A stretch of DNA of 34,627 nt, from assembly GCA_016649785.1 (NCBI GenBank), contig JAENXB010000002.1, positions 1 through 34,627 of the forward strand, given 5' to 3'. The stretch comes from Flavobacteriaceae bacterium. GTDB lineage: Bacteria; Bacteroidota; Bacteroidia; Flavobacteriales; Flavobacteriaceae. Positions 8,392-18,318 of this stretch are shown here, piece after piece (within the stretch, counting starts at the first letter, position 1; each line of letters starts with the position of its first letter). The translations under genes and the position numbers were made by a program. The notes below the pieces were generated by a model that saw nothing but the letters and a program-made list of their open reading frames with translations, searched no databases and had not been told where the DNA came from.

Positions 8392-8724
8392 TTAGTTTTC
8401 TTCTGAAGTCTCCTTGGTATCGCGATAATAAATTTTATCTTCTAACCATTCCTGAATTGCCAAAGAGTGTGGTTTAGGTAATTTTTCGTAATATTTTGAA
8501 ACTTCAATTTGTTCTTTGTTTTCAAAAACCTCATCCAAACTATCGTTGTAAGTGGCAAATTCATCCAGTTTTTCCAAAAGCTCTCTTTTGATTTCGCCAT
8601 TGATCTGGTTTGCCCGCTTCGAGATTATTGATATCGCCTCATAAATATTGCCTGTTGGGGCATCCACCAAATTCTTGTCGATTGTGGTAGTGTTTATCGG
8701 TGCATTGCTCTTTTTCAAATCCAT
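8392..8724 (-). CDS. rpoZ: DNA-directed RNA polymerase omega subunit
   Basis: This 110-residue protein is the Bacteroidota form of omega, which stabilises beta' in RNA polymerase. The conserved core GNIYEAISIISKRANQI (about residues 26-42) carries the helix seen in all omegas, followed by an acidic helical region ending in WLEDKIYYRDTKETSEEN. It lies 12 nt after bamD and 4 nt before coaBC, an order common in flavobacteria. Proteobacterial omega proteins are clearly diverged, so recognition rests on the core helix plus context. Confidence 0.85.
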   Translation of the reverse strand: MDLKKSNAPINTTTIDKNLVDAPTGNIYEAISIISKRANQINGEIKRELLEKLDEFATYNDSLDEVFENKEQIEVSKYYEKLPKPHSLAIQEWLEDKIYYRDTKETSEEN

Positions 8725-8736
8725 AATAGGTAGTAA

Positions 8737-9549
8737 TTAAAAATTTTGTAGTCTAGATTCTAAATCCTTGTTAGAAGTTTGTATCAAATCGTAATAAGCG
8801 CTTCCTTCCGGATAATATTTTTGATAACTGTTGTAATAACCTTTAGCCGTATTCAATCGCTCTGCCATTAACTGCTGGTAGCTGTTGATCGCCAATTGAT
8901 AGGCGGAGTCAAACCTGTAATAAAAAGCAGCTTCCCTGAAGGGAGAACCGGGATACTCATTAACAAAATTGGTAAAGGCCACCATAGCCGATTTATAATT
9001 TTCAGTATGGTGATATTGTTTTGCAATTTCGTAAGCTTTCTTTTCCAGTTTTACCCTTAATTCGGTAGCAAGTTTATTGGCCTCATCCAAAAATTCCCCA
9101 TTTGGATAGGAGTCTATATATTTTTGCAATTCTGACATCGCCTTATCTGTTTCTGTCTGATCCAAATCGTATCTGGGAGACAAAAAATAATAACTTTTAG
9201 CACTTTTAAAAGAAGCTTCCTCTACCTTTTCACTATTGGGATAGGCCGAGGTAAATCGTTCAAATTGATATCCCGCCAGATAATTATCTTTTAACTGATA
9301 ATAAGTATCGGCAAAAAGATAGGTCACTTTCTCTCCCTGAGGTTTCCCACGGTACTGAGGAACAATTTGTTCAAATAACCGAAGTGCTTTTCTATATTTG
9401 GATTTATTGTTTTCTTCCTTAGCTTCATTGTAAAGCTTTTCAGCCATTGTATATTTCGCTCCGGCATCTTCGTTTTTCAATACCTTCTGGTACTCGCCAC
9501 AAGAAACCAACATAAGAAATACGCCCAATAATAATAACCCTTTTTTCAT
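8737..9549 (-). CDS. bamD: Outer membrane assembly lipoprotein BamD
   Basis: BamD is the essential TPR lipoprotein of the BAM complex, which inserts beta-barrel proteins in the outer membrane. I place the start at MKKGLLLLGVFLMLVSCG. A lipobox (LVSC) follows, with the lipidated Cys at residue 17. Repeated TPR helices (KLYNEAKEENNKSKYRKAL, YQFERFTSAYPNSEKVEEA, ELQKYIDSYPNGEFLDEA, AFTNFVNEYPGSPFREAA) fill the rest. An ATG five codons upstream (9564) is in frame, but a perfect -7 box at 9569-9576 would start the transcript at about 9562, making the later ATG more likely. First gene of the bamD-rpoZ-coaBC-DUF4835 unit. Confidence 0.93.
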   Translation of the reverse strand: MKKGLLLLGVFLMLVSCGEYQKVLKNEDAGAKYTMAEKLYNEAKEENNKSKYRKALRLFEQIVPQYRGKPQGEKVTYLFADTYYQLKDNYLAGYQFERFTSAYPNSEKVEEASFKSAKSYYFLSPRYDLDQTETDKAMSELQKYIDSYPNGEFLDEANKLATELRVKLEKKAYEIAKQYHHTENYKSAMVAFTNFVNEYPGSPFREAAFYYRFDSAYQLAINSYQQLMAERLNTAKGYYNSYQKYYPEGSAYYDLIQTSNKDLESRLQNF

Positions 9550-9568
9550 ACTTTGTAAAAACATCTGG

Positions 9569-9576
9569 CAAAAGTA
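9569..9576 (-). promoter_or_regulatory. bamD operon promoter -7 box
   Basis: TACTTTTG on minus is a full TAnnTTTG match. A partial -33 (TTTTT, 9600-9596) lies 19 nt upstream. The predicted start near 9562 falls at the upstream ATG (9564-9562), which supports translation from the ATG at 9549. Confidence 0.5.
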
Positions 9577-9639
9577 CTGTTTTCTATTCTATTATAAAAA
9601 CTTTCATTTGGTGCAAAATTAACTTCCAATTCACCAAAA

Positions 9640-10515
9640 TTAAAATTGGCCCATAAAGGCTTCAATTTCCCCAAGTAATTTGTCTGAAGATTTCACCAAA
9701 GGCAAGCGCAAGACATTTTCACAGGCTTTTTTGGAATGGAGCATGGCCTTGATCCCCGCTGGATTTCCTTCAGCAAAAATCAAATCGATGGAGGGCATTA
9801 TTTTATAATGAAGTTTATAGGCTTCCTTAACTTTTCCTTCCAGTCCCAGTTGAACCATTTTGGAAAACTCTGATGGCAATCCCTGTCCAATTACCGAAAT
9901 TACCCCGTGACCTCCCGCCAATATTATCGGCAGGGTAACCATATCATCTCCTGAGATCACTAAAAAGTCTTCAGGTAGAATAGAAATTAGTTTCATGGCT
10001 TGAACAATATCTCCCGCGGCCTCTTTTATTCCAATGATATTCTTAAAATCCTGAGCCAATCTCAGTACAGTCGCAGGCAGGACATTGGAGGCGGTTCTTC
10101 CCGGAACATTGTATATAATTACAGGTTTTTTGGAAGCTTCCGAAATGATTTTATAATGTTGATAAATTCCTTCCTGTGTAGGTTTGCTGTAATATGGAGA
10201 AACCGATAAAATGGCTTCAAAAGCAGATAGGTCTGTAAATTTCAACTCCTCTGCCAATGCGGCTGTATTGTTGCCTCCTATGCCCAAAACCAATGGGATC
10301 TTTCCGTTATTTGCTTTAATCACGGTATTGATAACCAAATCTTTTTCAGATTTTGAAAGCGTGGCACTCTCTCCGGTAGTTCCCAAAACCACCAGATAAT
10401 TTATCCCGTTCGCGACCTGGTCCTTCACCAAATTTGAAAGGGCTTCCACATCTACTGAAAGATCACTTTTAAAAGGGGTTATTAAAGCGACACCGGTTCC
10501 AATTAATTTATTCAT
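9640..10515 (-). CDS. dapA: 4-hydroxy-tetrahydrodipicolinate synthase
   Basis: DapA condenses pyruvate with aspartate semialdehyde, the first committed step to diaminopimelate and lysine. The 291-residue TIM barrel has the TT pair at 46-47 in GTTGES, Tyr135 and Arg140 in YNVPGRT, and the Schiff-base lysine Lys164 in GIKEAAGD. Together with dapF at 25489-26277 this indicates meso-DAP peptidoglycan. Its start overlaps the end of the DUF6913 gene by 8 nt. Assignment is secure. Confidence 0.96.
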   Translation of the reverse strand: MNKLIGTGVALITPFKSDLSVDVEALSNLVKDQVANGINYLVVLGTTGESATLSKSEKDLVINTVIKANNGKIPLVLGIGGNNTAALAEELKFTDLSAFEAILSVSPYYSKPTQEGIYQHYKIISEASKKPVIIYNVPGRTASNVLPATVLRLAQDFKNIIGIKEAAGDIVQAMKLISILPEDFLVISGDDMVTLPIILAGGHGVISVIGQGLPSEFSKMVQLGLEGKVKEAYKLHYKIMPSIDLIFAEGNPAGIKAMLHSKKACENVLRLPLVKSSDKLLGEIEAFMGQF

Positions 10516-11032
10516 CTTGTGATTTTTTAAGCTGTTTTAAATATTTCGACAATTCTTCCGTAAATAATTCTGCATCATTATCGGCCTGAATGATCATATC
10601 AAATAAGGCTACATTTTGCTGATATCTTCCCACCTTGATCCCCGCACGACATTGTGCCGTTAAAAGATGTACAGCGGTATTATCTTCTTCGGCAAAAGTA
10701 ATAAGTAAATCAATACTTTCAGAGGTAAATTTATTCATTCCCTCATTATTTATTTCCGCATCAAAATTTACATTTTTTAAACTATAGATCTCTCCCTCAA
10801 AATTGGATGGTTTTTTCCCATTTCGAATATAAGTCACTACCTTAAAATTGACATCGGAAATATTGAATTGTTTCTTAAGTTGTTCCAGTTGGCTTAAGGC
10901 CTTTCGGTTTTTAAAATCGAAAATGATCCCAATAGATTTAACCGGAATTGAATATGCTTCGGGTTGCCGGTTTTTAACAAGCTGGGCGATCTTTAATTTT
11001 GCCACGGCTAGTTTGATGCCTTTTATGATCAT
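10508..11032 (-). CDS. DUF6913 family protein
   Basis: This 174-residue cytoplasmic protein has no signal peptide or membrane segment. The basic N-terminal helix ([20 protein letters not shown]) is followed by an alternating beta/alpha pattern ([60 protein letters not shown] split across mid-protein), suggesting a small Rossmann-like fold. It matches a family I know from flavobacterial genomes as DUF6913. It overlaps dapA by 8 nt and probably forms a two-gene operon with it. No function can be given. Confidence 0.75.
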   Translation of the reverse strand: MIIKGIKLAVAKLKIAQLVKNRQPEAYSIPVKSIGIIFDFKNRKALSQLEQLKKQFNISDVNFKVVTYIRNGKKPSNFEGEIYSLKNVNFDAEINNEGMNKFTSESIDLLITFAEEDNTAVHLLTAQCRAGIKVGRYQQNVALFDMIIQADNDAELFTEELSKYLKQLKKSQDE

Positions 11033-11550
11033 GGATGCGTTCTAAGATTCGATAAATTTAACAACTGTGTTGATAACGTAATGTCTGAATGTAAAAGTGT
11101 TTCCTGAATTACATTTATCAGCTTTAGTTGAGTTTCCTTTGTAACAAAAAACAAGCCTAAATAGAATGGGCAGGCAAAGCTTATTATGCGTTAGATTCTT
11201 TAACAGATAAAGCTATGAGGCTAATAGCTGATATTCCGGGGAATTTCGCGAAAAATAATTCTTTTTATAAAAGGTGTTTCAATTCAAAAAAAATGTATCC
11301 TATCATTTAATTCGATGCTTTCATCTGGGAAGGATCAATTTTTCCCTGGATAATTAAAATAAAATTGAAGCCAATGGTTTGAGGATCATTGTTGGATAAA
11401 ACCTTGTAGATACGGACGGCTGTCCGTATCTACAAGGTTTTATCCACAGGGATTTCCCTTATCAATAGGAATAAAATGCAGAAAGAAATATTAACGAGAC
11501 AACAACAAAATCCAGTTAGGGATGATCTTATTCCAAAAATCATTTCTTTT
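11033..11550. other. 518-nt non-coding gap between ligA and the DUF6913 gene
   Basis: No convincing gene is present. The gap holds the perfect palindrome at 11393-11446, a minor inverted repeat (gggaa...ttccc) around 11328-11346, and a short open frame (ATG 11215 to TAA 11310, 31 codons) that I do not support as a gene. It is unusually long for this compact region and may be the site of a lost gene or an old insertion. Confidence 0.6.
11393..11446. repeat. Perfect 25-bp inverted repeat with 4-nt loop
   Basis: The left arm runs 11393-11417 (tggataaaaccttgtagata then cggac) and the right arm 11422-11446 is its exact reverse complement. The loop is ggct (11418-11421). The right end overlaps TTATCCACA (11440-11448), an exact DnaA-box consensus. 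No U-tract follows on either strand, so it is not an ordinary intrinsic terminator. It is more like a MITE/REP-type element or a protein-binding palindrome. Confidence 0.9.
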
Positions 11551-13545
<1,995 letters not shown>

Positions 13546-13601
13546 TCAAACTATGGTTTATATATAAGACATGCAAGGTTTAGGAAACCAGGCTGAAAAA
13601 T

Positions 13602-14279
13602 TTATTTTTTGGCCAATTTAAGGCAATCATTTATAAAATCAAGATCATAATTTGATCCTTTATGGCTGAATTCTATTCTGAAATCTGATGAAAACGCTTC
13701 ATCTCCGGTAGGAAACCAATTTTTTAACTTCTTGTTGATGGTGATAAGTAAACCCTGATGATCACCGATGGCACAGAATTTTCCGAAATTTCCATCGAAA
13801 ATCTCAAGTCCACAATTTTGCTGGAGAAAATTAAATTTTTCCTCGATATTATTTGTTGCCAAACCGATCTCTGCAATTCCCAAAAGACTTTTTCCAGAAA
13901 AAACCTCAGAAAAAGGTTTGTTGAAATTCCCACGGGCGATAAATTCCATGATGTTTTTGTCTTCATCATAAAAATAAACCGATTTTGCATCCCAGGCACT
14001 AAAATCTACGATTTCATCCAGGTCATTTTTTAGAATAGACACGCGTGATTTTAACCATGTTAAGGCAATTCCCGCCTGCTTATCGGGAATATGAATGGCA
14101 ATATGGTAAGGGGTAAAATTATTATCCTGCCGGAATTTTAAAATTGAAAATCCCATCACAATTTCAAAAGATCTTTCCTCCTGATCCCGAATTTCAAGTC
14201 CGAGCAGATCCCTGTAAAAATGTAATTGCTTTCCTATATCAGCGGTTGCTATTTCGAGCTTCTTAATTTTCATATTCAA
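13602..14279 (-). CDS. VOC/glyoxalase-fold protein
   Basis: This 225-residue cytoplasmic protein has two vicinal-oxygen-chelate modules. The first begins IKKLEIATADIGKQLHFYRD and ends with VYFYDEDKNIMEFIAR, which holds the usual C-terminal metal-ligand glutamate. The second begins LLGIAEIGLATNNIEEKFNF and is degenerate (IGDHQGLLITIN, no Glu). The family includes glyoxalases, dioxygenases and resistance proteins, so substrate cannot be predicted. Either ATG (residue 1 or 3) could be the start. It begins 4 nt after the LOG gene, indicating co-transcription with prmC and LOG. Confidence 0.8.
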   Translation of the reverse strand: MNMKIKKLEIATADIGKQLHFYRDLLGLEIRDQEERSFEIVMGFSILKFRQDNNFTPYHIAIHIPDKQAGIALTWLKSRVSILKNDLDEIVDFSAWDAKSVYFYDEDKNIMEFIARGNFNKPFSEVFSGKSLLGIAEIGLATNNIEEKFNFLQQNCGLEIFDGNFGKFCAIGDHQGLLITINKKLKNWFPTGDEAFSSDFRIEFSHKGSNYDLDFINDCLKLAKK

Positions 14280-14283
14280 ACAT

Positions 14284-14895
14284 TTAAGTCTGATCCTTAT
14301 TCATCCATTTAGGCACAGGAAGAGGTTTGAATTCGAGCATTTTCAGGATAAGATCTTCTATTTTGTCTGACACCAATAACAAATTCATATTTGATTCTTT
14401 CAGCAATCCTTTTTGAAGCATTTTTTGCAATAACTCCAGCAAATCGTCGTAATAATGGTTGCTGTTTAATATGCCGATGGGTTTACGATGCAACCCGAGT
14501 TGTCCCCAGGTCAAAATTTCAAACAATTCTTCCATTGTGCCAAAACCTCCCGGAAGAGCTATAAATCCATCGCTTAAATCGTGCATTTTTAGCTTGCGTT
14601 CATGCATATCCTGGGTAGTGATCAAACTGGTTAAACCCGTGTGAACAACTTCCTTTGATTTAAGGAAATCGGGGATCACGCCGGTGACTTTTCCGTTATT
14701 GTCCAATGCTCCTTTGGCAACCTGACCCATCAGGCCGAGTTTGCTGCCGCCAAAAACCAGTTCAATCTTGTTATTGGCCAAAAATTCACCAACCAAATAA
14801 GCTTCTTCAAAAATTTTGGGATCAATCCCGTCGTTACTGGCACAAAAAACGGCTATGCTTTGTATGTTGTGATCTTGAAATTGCTGTTCCATCAA
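14284..14895 (-). CDS. LOG-family nucleotide 5'-monophosphate nucleosidase-like protein
   Basis: This 203-residue Rossmann-fold protein belongs to the TIGR00730/LOG family, which hydrolyses the N-glycosidic bond of nucleoside monophosphates (cytokinin riboside monophosphate in plants; AMP and related substrates are reported in bacteria). The signature PGGFGTMEE is at residues 115-123 and the catalytic-side HERK at 98-101. The nucleotide-binding loop is FGGSKLGLMG. The biological substrate here is unknown. It sits between prmC (18 nt) and the VOC gene (4 nt). Confidence 0.88.
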   Translation of the reverse strand: MMEQQFQDHNIQSIAVFCASNDGIDPKIFEEAYLVGEFLANNKIELVFGGSKLGLMGQVAKGALDNNGKVTGVIPDFLKSKEVVHTGLTSLITTQDMHERKLKMHDLSDGFIALPGGFGTMEELFEILTWGQLGLHRKPIGILNSNHYYDDLLELLQKMLQKGLLKESNMNLLLVSDKIEDLILKMLEFKPLPVPKWMNKDQT

Positions 14896-14913
14896 AATTT
14901 ATCTTTTTAAAAT

Positions 14914-15777
14914 TCAATTATTTGATTTCTTTCTTCCTCTAAGCATCCTGTAATTTCCGAAAATATCCTTTTTTAATCCGGTTTTAAAACCGGGATTTTT
15001 TAAAATTTCTTCAGTCTCGTTTGCCAGATATTGATTGATCTCAAAATATAAATTTCCGTTTTCTTGGAGACCTGCCTGGGCTAATTTCGTTATTTTCCTG
15101 TAAAAGATCAAAGGATCCGTATCTTTTACATAAAGGGCCAGATCTGGCTCATTTTCAAGTACATTTCGATGCATTTCAGCTTTTTCCATTTCCCTCACAT
15201 AAGGCGGATTTGAGACGATAACATCAAATTTTCCGCTTAAGGCTTCCAGATTTAAAATATCAGCCTGCATAAAATTGACGTTTACCTTATTTAAACCGGC
15301 ATTTTCCCTGGCTGTTTTTAAGGCATTTTCTGAAATATCCAAAGTGAAAATTTCTGCATTTGGAAGATTTTTAGCCAGACTTATTGCTATACACCCGCTA
15401 CCGGTGCCAATATCAAGGATTTTTAAATTTGAGGGGGTTTTTGATTCCCTGATATCGTCCAGGATCCATTGTACCAATTCCTCCGTTTCGGGCCGGGGGA
15501 TAAGCACATTTTTATTAACCTTAAATTTTAATCCGAAAAATTCGGTTTCCCCGATGATGTATTGAATGGGTTCATGCAGTATCAACCTGTGGATTGCAGA
15601 TTCAAATTTTTCTTTTTCCTCTAAAGAAAGCTCTTTCCCGGGTTTTAACGCAAAATCCAACCGATTCATTCCCAGATAAGATTCGATTAGAAAATTGAAA
15701 AAAGAATTCACTTCCTGAACTGGATATTCGTCCTTCAGAAGATTCAAAAATTTTAGTTTTAATTGGGATAGTAACAA
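14914..15777 (-). CDS. prmC: Peptide chain release factor N5-glutamine methyltransferase
   Basis: PrmC methylates the GGQ glutamine of class I release factors. The 287-residue protein has the N-terminal helical RF-binding domain (residues 1-85, ending EPIQYIIGETEFFG), the SAM loop DIGTGSG (122-128) and the catalytic NPPY (190-193). The start is a TTG. An in-frame stop lies just upstream, and the first ATG (residue 37) would cut into the conserved N-terminal domain, so TTG is the best choice. First gene of the prmC-LOG-VOC-ligA series. Confidence 0.93.
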   Translation of the reverse strand: MLLSQLKLKFLNLLKDEYPVQEVNSFFNFLIESYLGMNRLDFALKPGKELSLEEKEKFESAIHRLILHEPIQYIIGETEFFGLKFKVNKNVLIPRPETEELVQWILDDIRESKTPSNLKILDIGTGSGCIAISLAKNLPNAEIFTLDISENALKTARENAGLNKVNVNFMQADILNLEALSGKFDVIVSNPPYVREMEKAEMHRNVLENEPDLALYVKDTDPLIFYRKITKLAQAGLQENGNLYFEINQYLANETEEILKNPGFKTGLKKDIFGNYRMLRGRKKSNN

Positions 15778-16111
15778 ACTTGATGGTTAGATTTTGTTCT
15801 GCAAGAATATCCAATTTTATCGCAAAGGGCGCAAAGATTATCCGCAAAGGTTTATTTATATGGTTTTGAATCCTGGTCTTGTTTCTTGTCTATTATTTGC
15901 GATTTTTAGCCACGAATGCACGAATATTTTTCCCTTTTTATTATTCCTGGCTCTTGCAACTATTCCCTCATTTTTCTTTTAACTAGCCTGATTAGTATTG
16001 ATTGTTTTTAAACATTATTCCCAAAACTATAAATTTCTATTTCCCGCATATCTCGCAGACAATCATTTGTCTTTCCTCTCTCCTCTTTCCTCTATTTTCT
16101 TTTCTCAATAC
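15778..16111. repeat. Gene-free spacer carrying several short-motif repeats
   Basis: No gene is seen between prmC and the GNAT gene. The spacer holds three copies of CGCAAAG (15821-15827, 15830-15836, 15843-15849), two copies of CACGAAT (15911-15917, 15919-15925), and most of a heptad-phased array described separately. Divergent or degenerate simple repeats of these kinds make up much of the recognisable content. Confidence 0.6.
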
Positions 16112-16126
16112 TCAAATCTCAATACT
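16071..16126. repeat. Heptad-phased array of eight 7-mers overlapping the GNAT 3' end
   Basis: Eight consecutive 7-mers run in phase: ctttcct, ctctcct, ctttcct, ctatttt, cttttct, caatact, caaatct, caatact. The last two and a fraction lie inside the GNAT gene and encode its final residues (about SIEI plus stop). The reverse complement shares the heptamer tattgag with the array at 1600-1665. Confidence 0.75.
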
Positions 16127-16612
16127 ATCCAGGTCTTTCAACATCCACATACTACAATTGTAATGTCCGGTATCCCCCATTGGTTTTTCCAAAGATTTAA
16201 ATCCGCTGCGAGCGTAAAGTTTGCGAGCGTTTTCCATATAAGGCAGGGTTTCCAGATAACATTGTTTAAAACCTACGGATTTCGCGTAATTTAAACAGGA
16301 TTGCATCATTTCTGCGCCAATTCCCCTAGCCCGGGCCTCGGGTAAAAAGTACATTTTTTGAAGCTCACAGATGTCGTCTTCGGCTCCGGTTAAAGGAGCT
16401 ATTCCCGCGCTGCCAATGAGTTTCCCGTTTTCTACCACTACGAAATATTTCATTCTGGGATTATCGTAAGTGCCGTGCATATCCTCCAAAGATTTGTCTT
16501 CATAAGCGGTACCAACTTTGGGCACTCCCATTTCAACTAATACATTTCTTATCACCGTTGCAACTCCCTGGTTGTCTTTCGGTTGAATTTCCCGAATCTT
16601 AAATCTGTTCAT
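16112..16612 (-). CDS. GNAT family N-acetyltransferase
   Basis: This 166-residue acetyl-CoA-dependent acetyltransferase has the pyrophosphate-binding loop RARGIGA at 94-100, preceded by the conserved strand ELQKMYFLPEA. The late motif ENARKLYARSGFK is the usual GNAT motif B. The substrate is unknown. It is a single gene, divergent from ribD with 28 nt between the two start codons. Its last residues are encoded by the heptad repeat array, so the C-terminus may vary between strains. Confidence 0.87.
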   Translation of the reverse strand: MNRFKIREIQPKDNQGVATVIRNVLVEMGVPKVGTAYEDKSLEDMHGTYDNPRMKYFVVVENGKLIGSAGIAPLTGAEDDICELQKMYFLPEARARGIGAEMMQSCLNYAKSVGFKQCYLETLPYMENARKLYARSGFKSLEKPMGDTGHYNCSMWMLKDLDSIEI

Positions 16613-16640
16613 TCTTGTTAATAAATCTTATTTTAGCGGT

Positions 16641-17717
16641 GTGAAGGTACACGAAAAATATATAAAACGCTGCATTCAACTTGCCCAAAACGGGCTAGGA
16701 ACCACCTATCCAAATCCTATGGTTGGCAGTGTGCTGGTTTATAAAGACAAAATTATTGGTGAAGGCTGGCACCGAAAAGCCGGAGGGCCTCACGCCGAGG
16801 TAATTGCGATTAATTCGGTTAAAAATAAATCCCTACTGAAAAAAGCGACTATTTATGTAAGCTTGGAACCCTGCAGTCATTATGGAAAGACTCCGCCTTG
16901 CAGCGATTTTATAGTTGCCAGCGGCATTAAAAAAGTGGTGATAGGAACAATGGATCCGTTTGCCAAGGTTGCCGGAAGGGGAATTAAAAAACTATTTGAG
17001 TCTGGATGTGAAGTGAATTTGGGATTTTTGGAAGCTGAATGTGAGGAACTTAACAAACGGTTTTTCACCTTTCACCAGCATAAAAGACCTTATATCATCT
17101 TAAAATGGGCGCAAAGTGAAGATGGATTTATTGCTTCCCTTCCTGCTGAAATTAACTCCAAAAGGGAGCCAGTTTGGATCACCAATAAATATTCAAGGCA
17201 ACTGGTACATAAATGGCGAAGCGAGGAGCAGGCCATTTTAGTGGGAACAAATACGGCCGTGGCCGATAATCCAAAATTGAATACCCGGCTATGGGACGGT
17301 CCAAATCCGGTACGAATTGTAATTGATCAACATTTGCGAATTATGAAAGATTCCGCATTGTTTGACGGCAGTATTAAGACCATTCTGATTTGCGGAAATA
17401 CAACAAAAAACCTCAACGCCATTCAATTGAGGCAATCAGAGTGTGAATTCCTTGCGATTGAAACAAAGGATTTTGAAAAGGATATAGCTACACAGATCTG
17501 CCAAATCTTGTACCAGAATGAATTGCAATCGGTGATAATTGAAGGAGGAACCAAAACAATCCAAACTTTTATTGATGCGGGACTTTGGGATGAAGCAAGG
17601 GTATTTAGCGGAAAGATTCAGTTTAAAAATGGTTTAGAAGCTCCAAAACTGAAAGGAACATTAAAATCGGAAGAAATGATCGATGGAGATCAATTAAAAT
17701 TTTATAGAAATGATTAG
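16641..17717 (+). CDS. ribD: Bifunctional riboflavin deaminase/reductase RibD
   Basis: RibD deaminates the pyrimidine intermediate from GTP and then reduces its ribose, two steps of riboflavin synthesis. The N-terminal deaminase half has the zinc motif HAEV (His51, Glu53) and PCSHYGKTPPC (Cys78, Cys87). The reductase half begins near 145 (RPYIILKWAQSEDG) and includes VIIEGGTKTIQTFIDAGLWDE. At 358 residues it is full length. The start is GTG (MKVHEKYIKRCIQLA), which matches the usual N-terminus. The 8-nt overlap with the HAD gene downstream indicates coupling. There is no room for an FMN riboswitch. Confidence 0.95.
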   Translation: MKVHEKYIKRCIQLAQNGLGTTYPNPMVGSVLVYKDKIIGEGWHRKAGGPHAEVIAINSVKNKSLLKKATIYVSLEPCSHYGKTPPCSDFIVASGIKKVVIGTMDPFAKVAGRGIKKLFESGCEVNLGFLEAECEELNKRFFTFHQHKRPYIILKWAQSEDGFIASLPAEINSKREPVWITNKYSRQLVHKWRSEEQAILVGTNTAVADNPKLNTRLWDGPNPVRIVIDQHLRIMKDSALFDGSIKTILICGNTTKNLNAIQLRQSECEFLAIETKDFEKDIATQICQILYQNELQSVIIEGGTKTIQTFIDAGLWDEARVFSGKIQFKNGLEAPKLKGTLKSEEMIDGDQLKFYRND

Positions 17718-18318
17718 AACACTTATTTTTGATTTTGGCGATGTTTTCATCAATTTAGACAAGGCGGCAACGCTCAGGGAAATGAAAAAATTAAAAATTG
17801 AAGATCTATCTGAAGAACTTCTTCAGACAAACCTGGATTATGAAAAGGGATTGATTTCTTCTGATGTTTTTTTAGCTTCGTATTTAAAATATTTTTCCGC
17901 TTTAACCAAACCTCAAATTATAGCTTCCTGGAATGCTATTTTAATCGATTTTCCAAAATATCGCTACACCTTTATAAAATTACTTTCAGAAAAAAAATAT
18001 TATAAATTAATCCTGTTGAGCAACACCAATGAGTTACATATAAACTGGGTTATAGAAAACATCCCGTTTTATGAAGAATTTGTTGCTTGTTTTGACGCGT
18101 TTTATTTTTCCCACGAAATAAATTTCAGGAAACCGGATTCGGAAATTTATCAATTTGTACTTGAAAAGCACGATCTAAAACCCGAAGAATGCCTTTTTAT
18201 TGACGATACCAAAGTAAATACCGAAGCGGCGTCGGCTCTGGGAATTCACACCTGGAATATTGATCCTGCAATGGAAGATATTATCGACCTATTCACATCA
18301 AATAAGGAATTGTTTTGA
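17710..18318 (+). CDS. HAD superfamily hydrolase (candidate riboflavin-pathway phosphatase)
   Basis: This 202-residue HAD phosphatase has motif I DFGDV (8-12), motif II LSNTN (103-107), the motif III lysine in RKPDSE (Lys141), and motif IV FIDDT (164-167). The second aspartate of the classic DxDx(T/V) motif is replaced by Gly, as in YihX-type HADs. The gene overlaps ribD by 8 nt. The pathway needs a phosphatase for the RibD product, and HADs do this in E. coli and B. subtilis, so that role is a fair inference but not shown. The next gene overlaps by 4 nt. Confidence 0.85.
   Translation: MIRTLIFDFGDVFINLDKAATLREMKKLKIEDLSEELLQTNLDYEKGLISSDVFLASYLKYFSALTKPQIIASWNAILIDFPKYRYTFIKLLSEKKYYKLILLSNTNELHINWVIENIPFYEEFVACFDAFYFSHEINFRKPDSEIYQFVLEKHDLKPEECLFIDDTKVNTEAASALGIHTWNIDPAMEDIIDLFTSNKELF

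Noticed and set aside
11215-11310. 31-codon ORF in the ligA-DUF6913 gap (MRLIADIPGNFAKNN...)
   Set aside because: It is short, has no promoter or ribosome site and no recognised similarity. It could be a gene remnant but cannot be supported.
16613-16640. FMN riboswitch before ribD
   Set aside because: Only 28 nt separate the divergent GNAT and ribD starts, too little for the aptamer.
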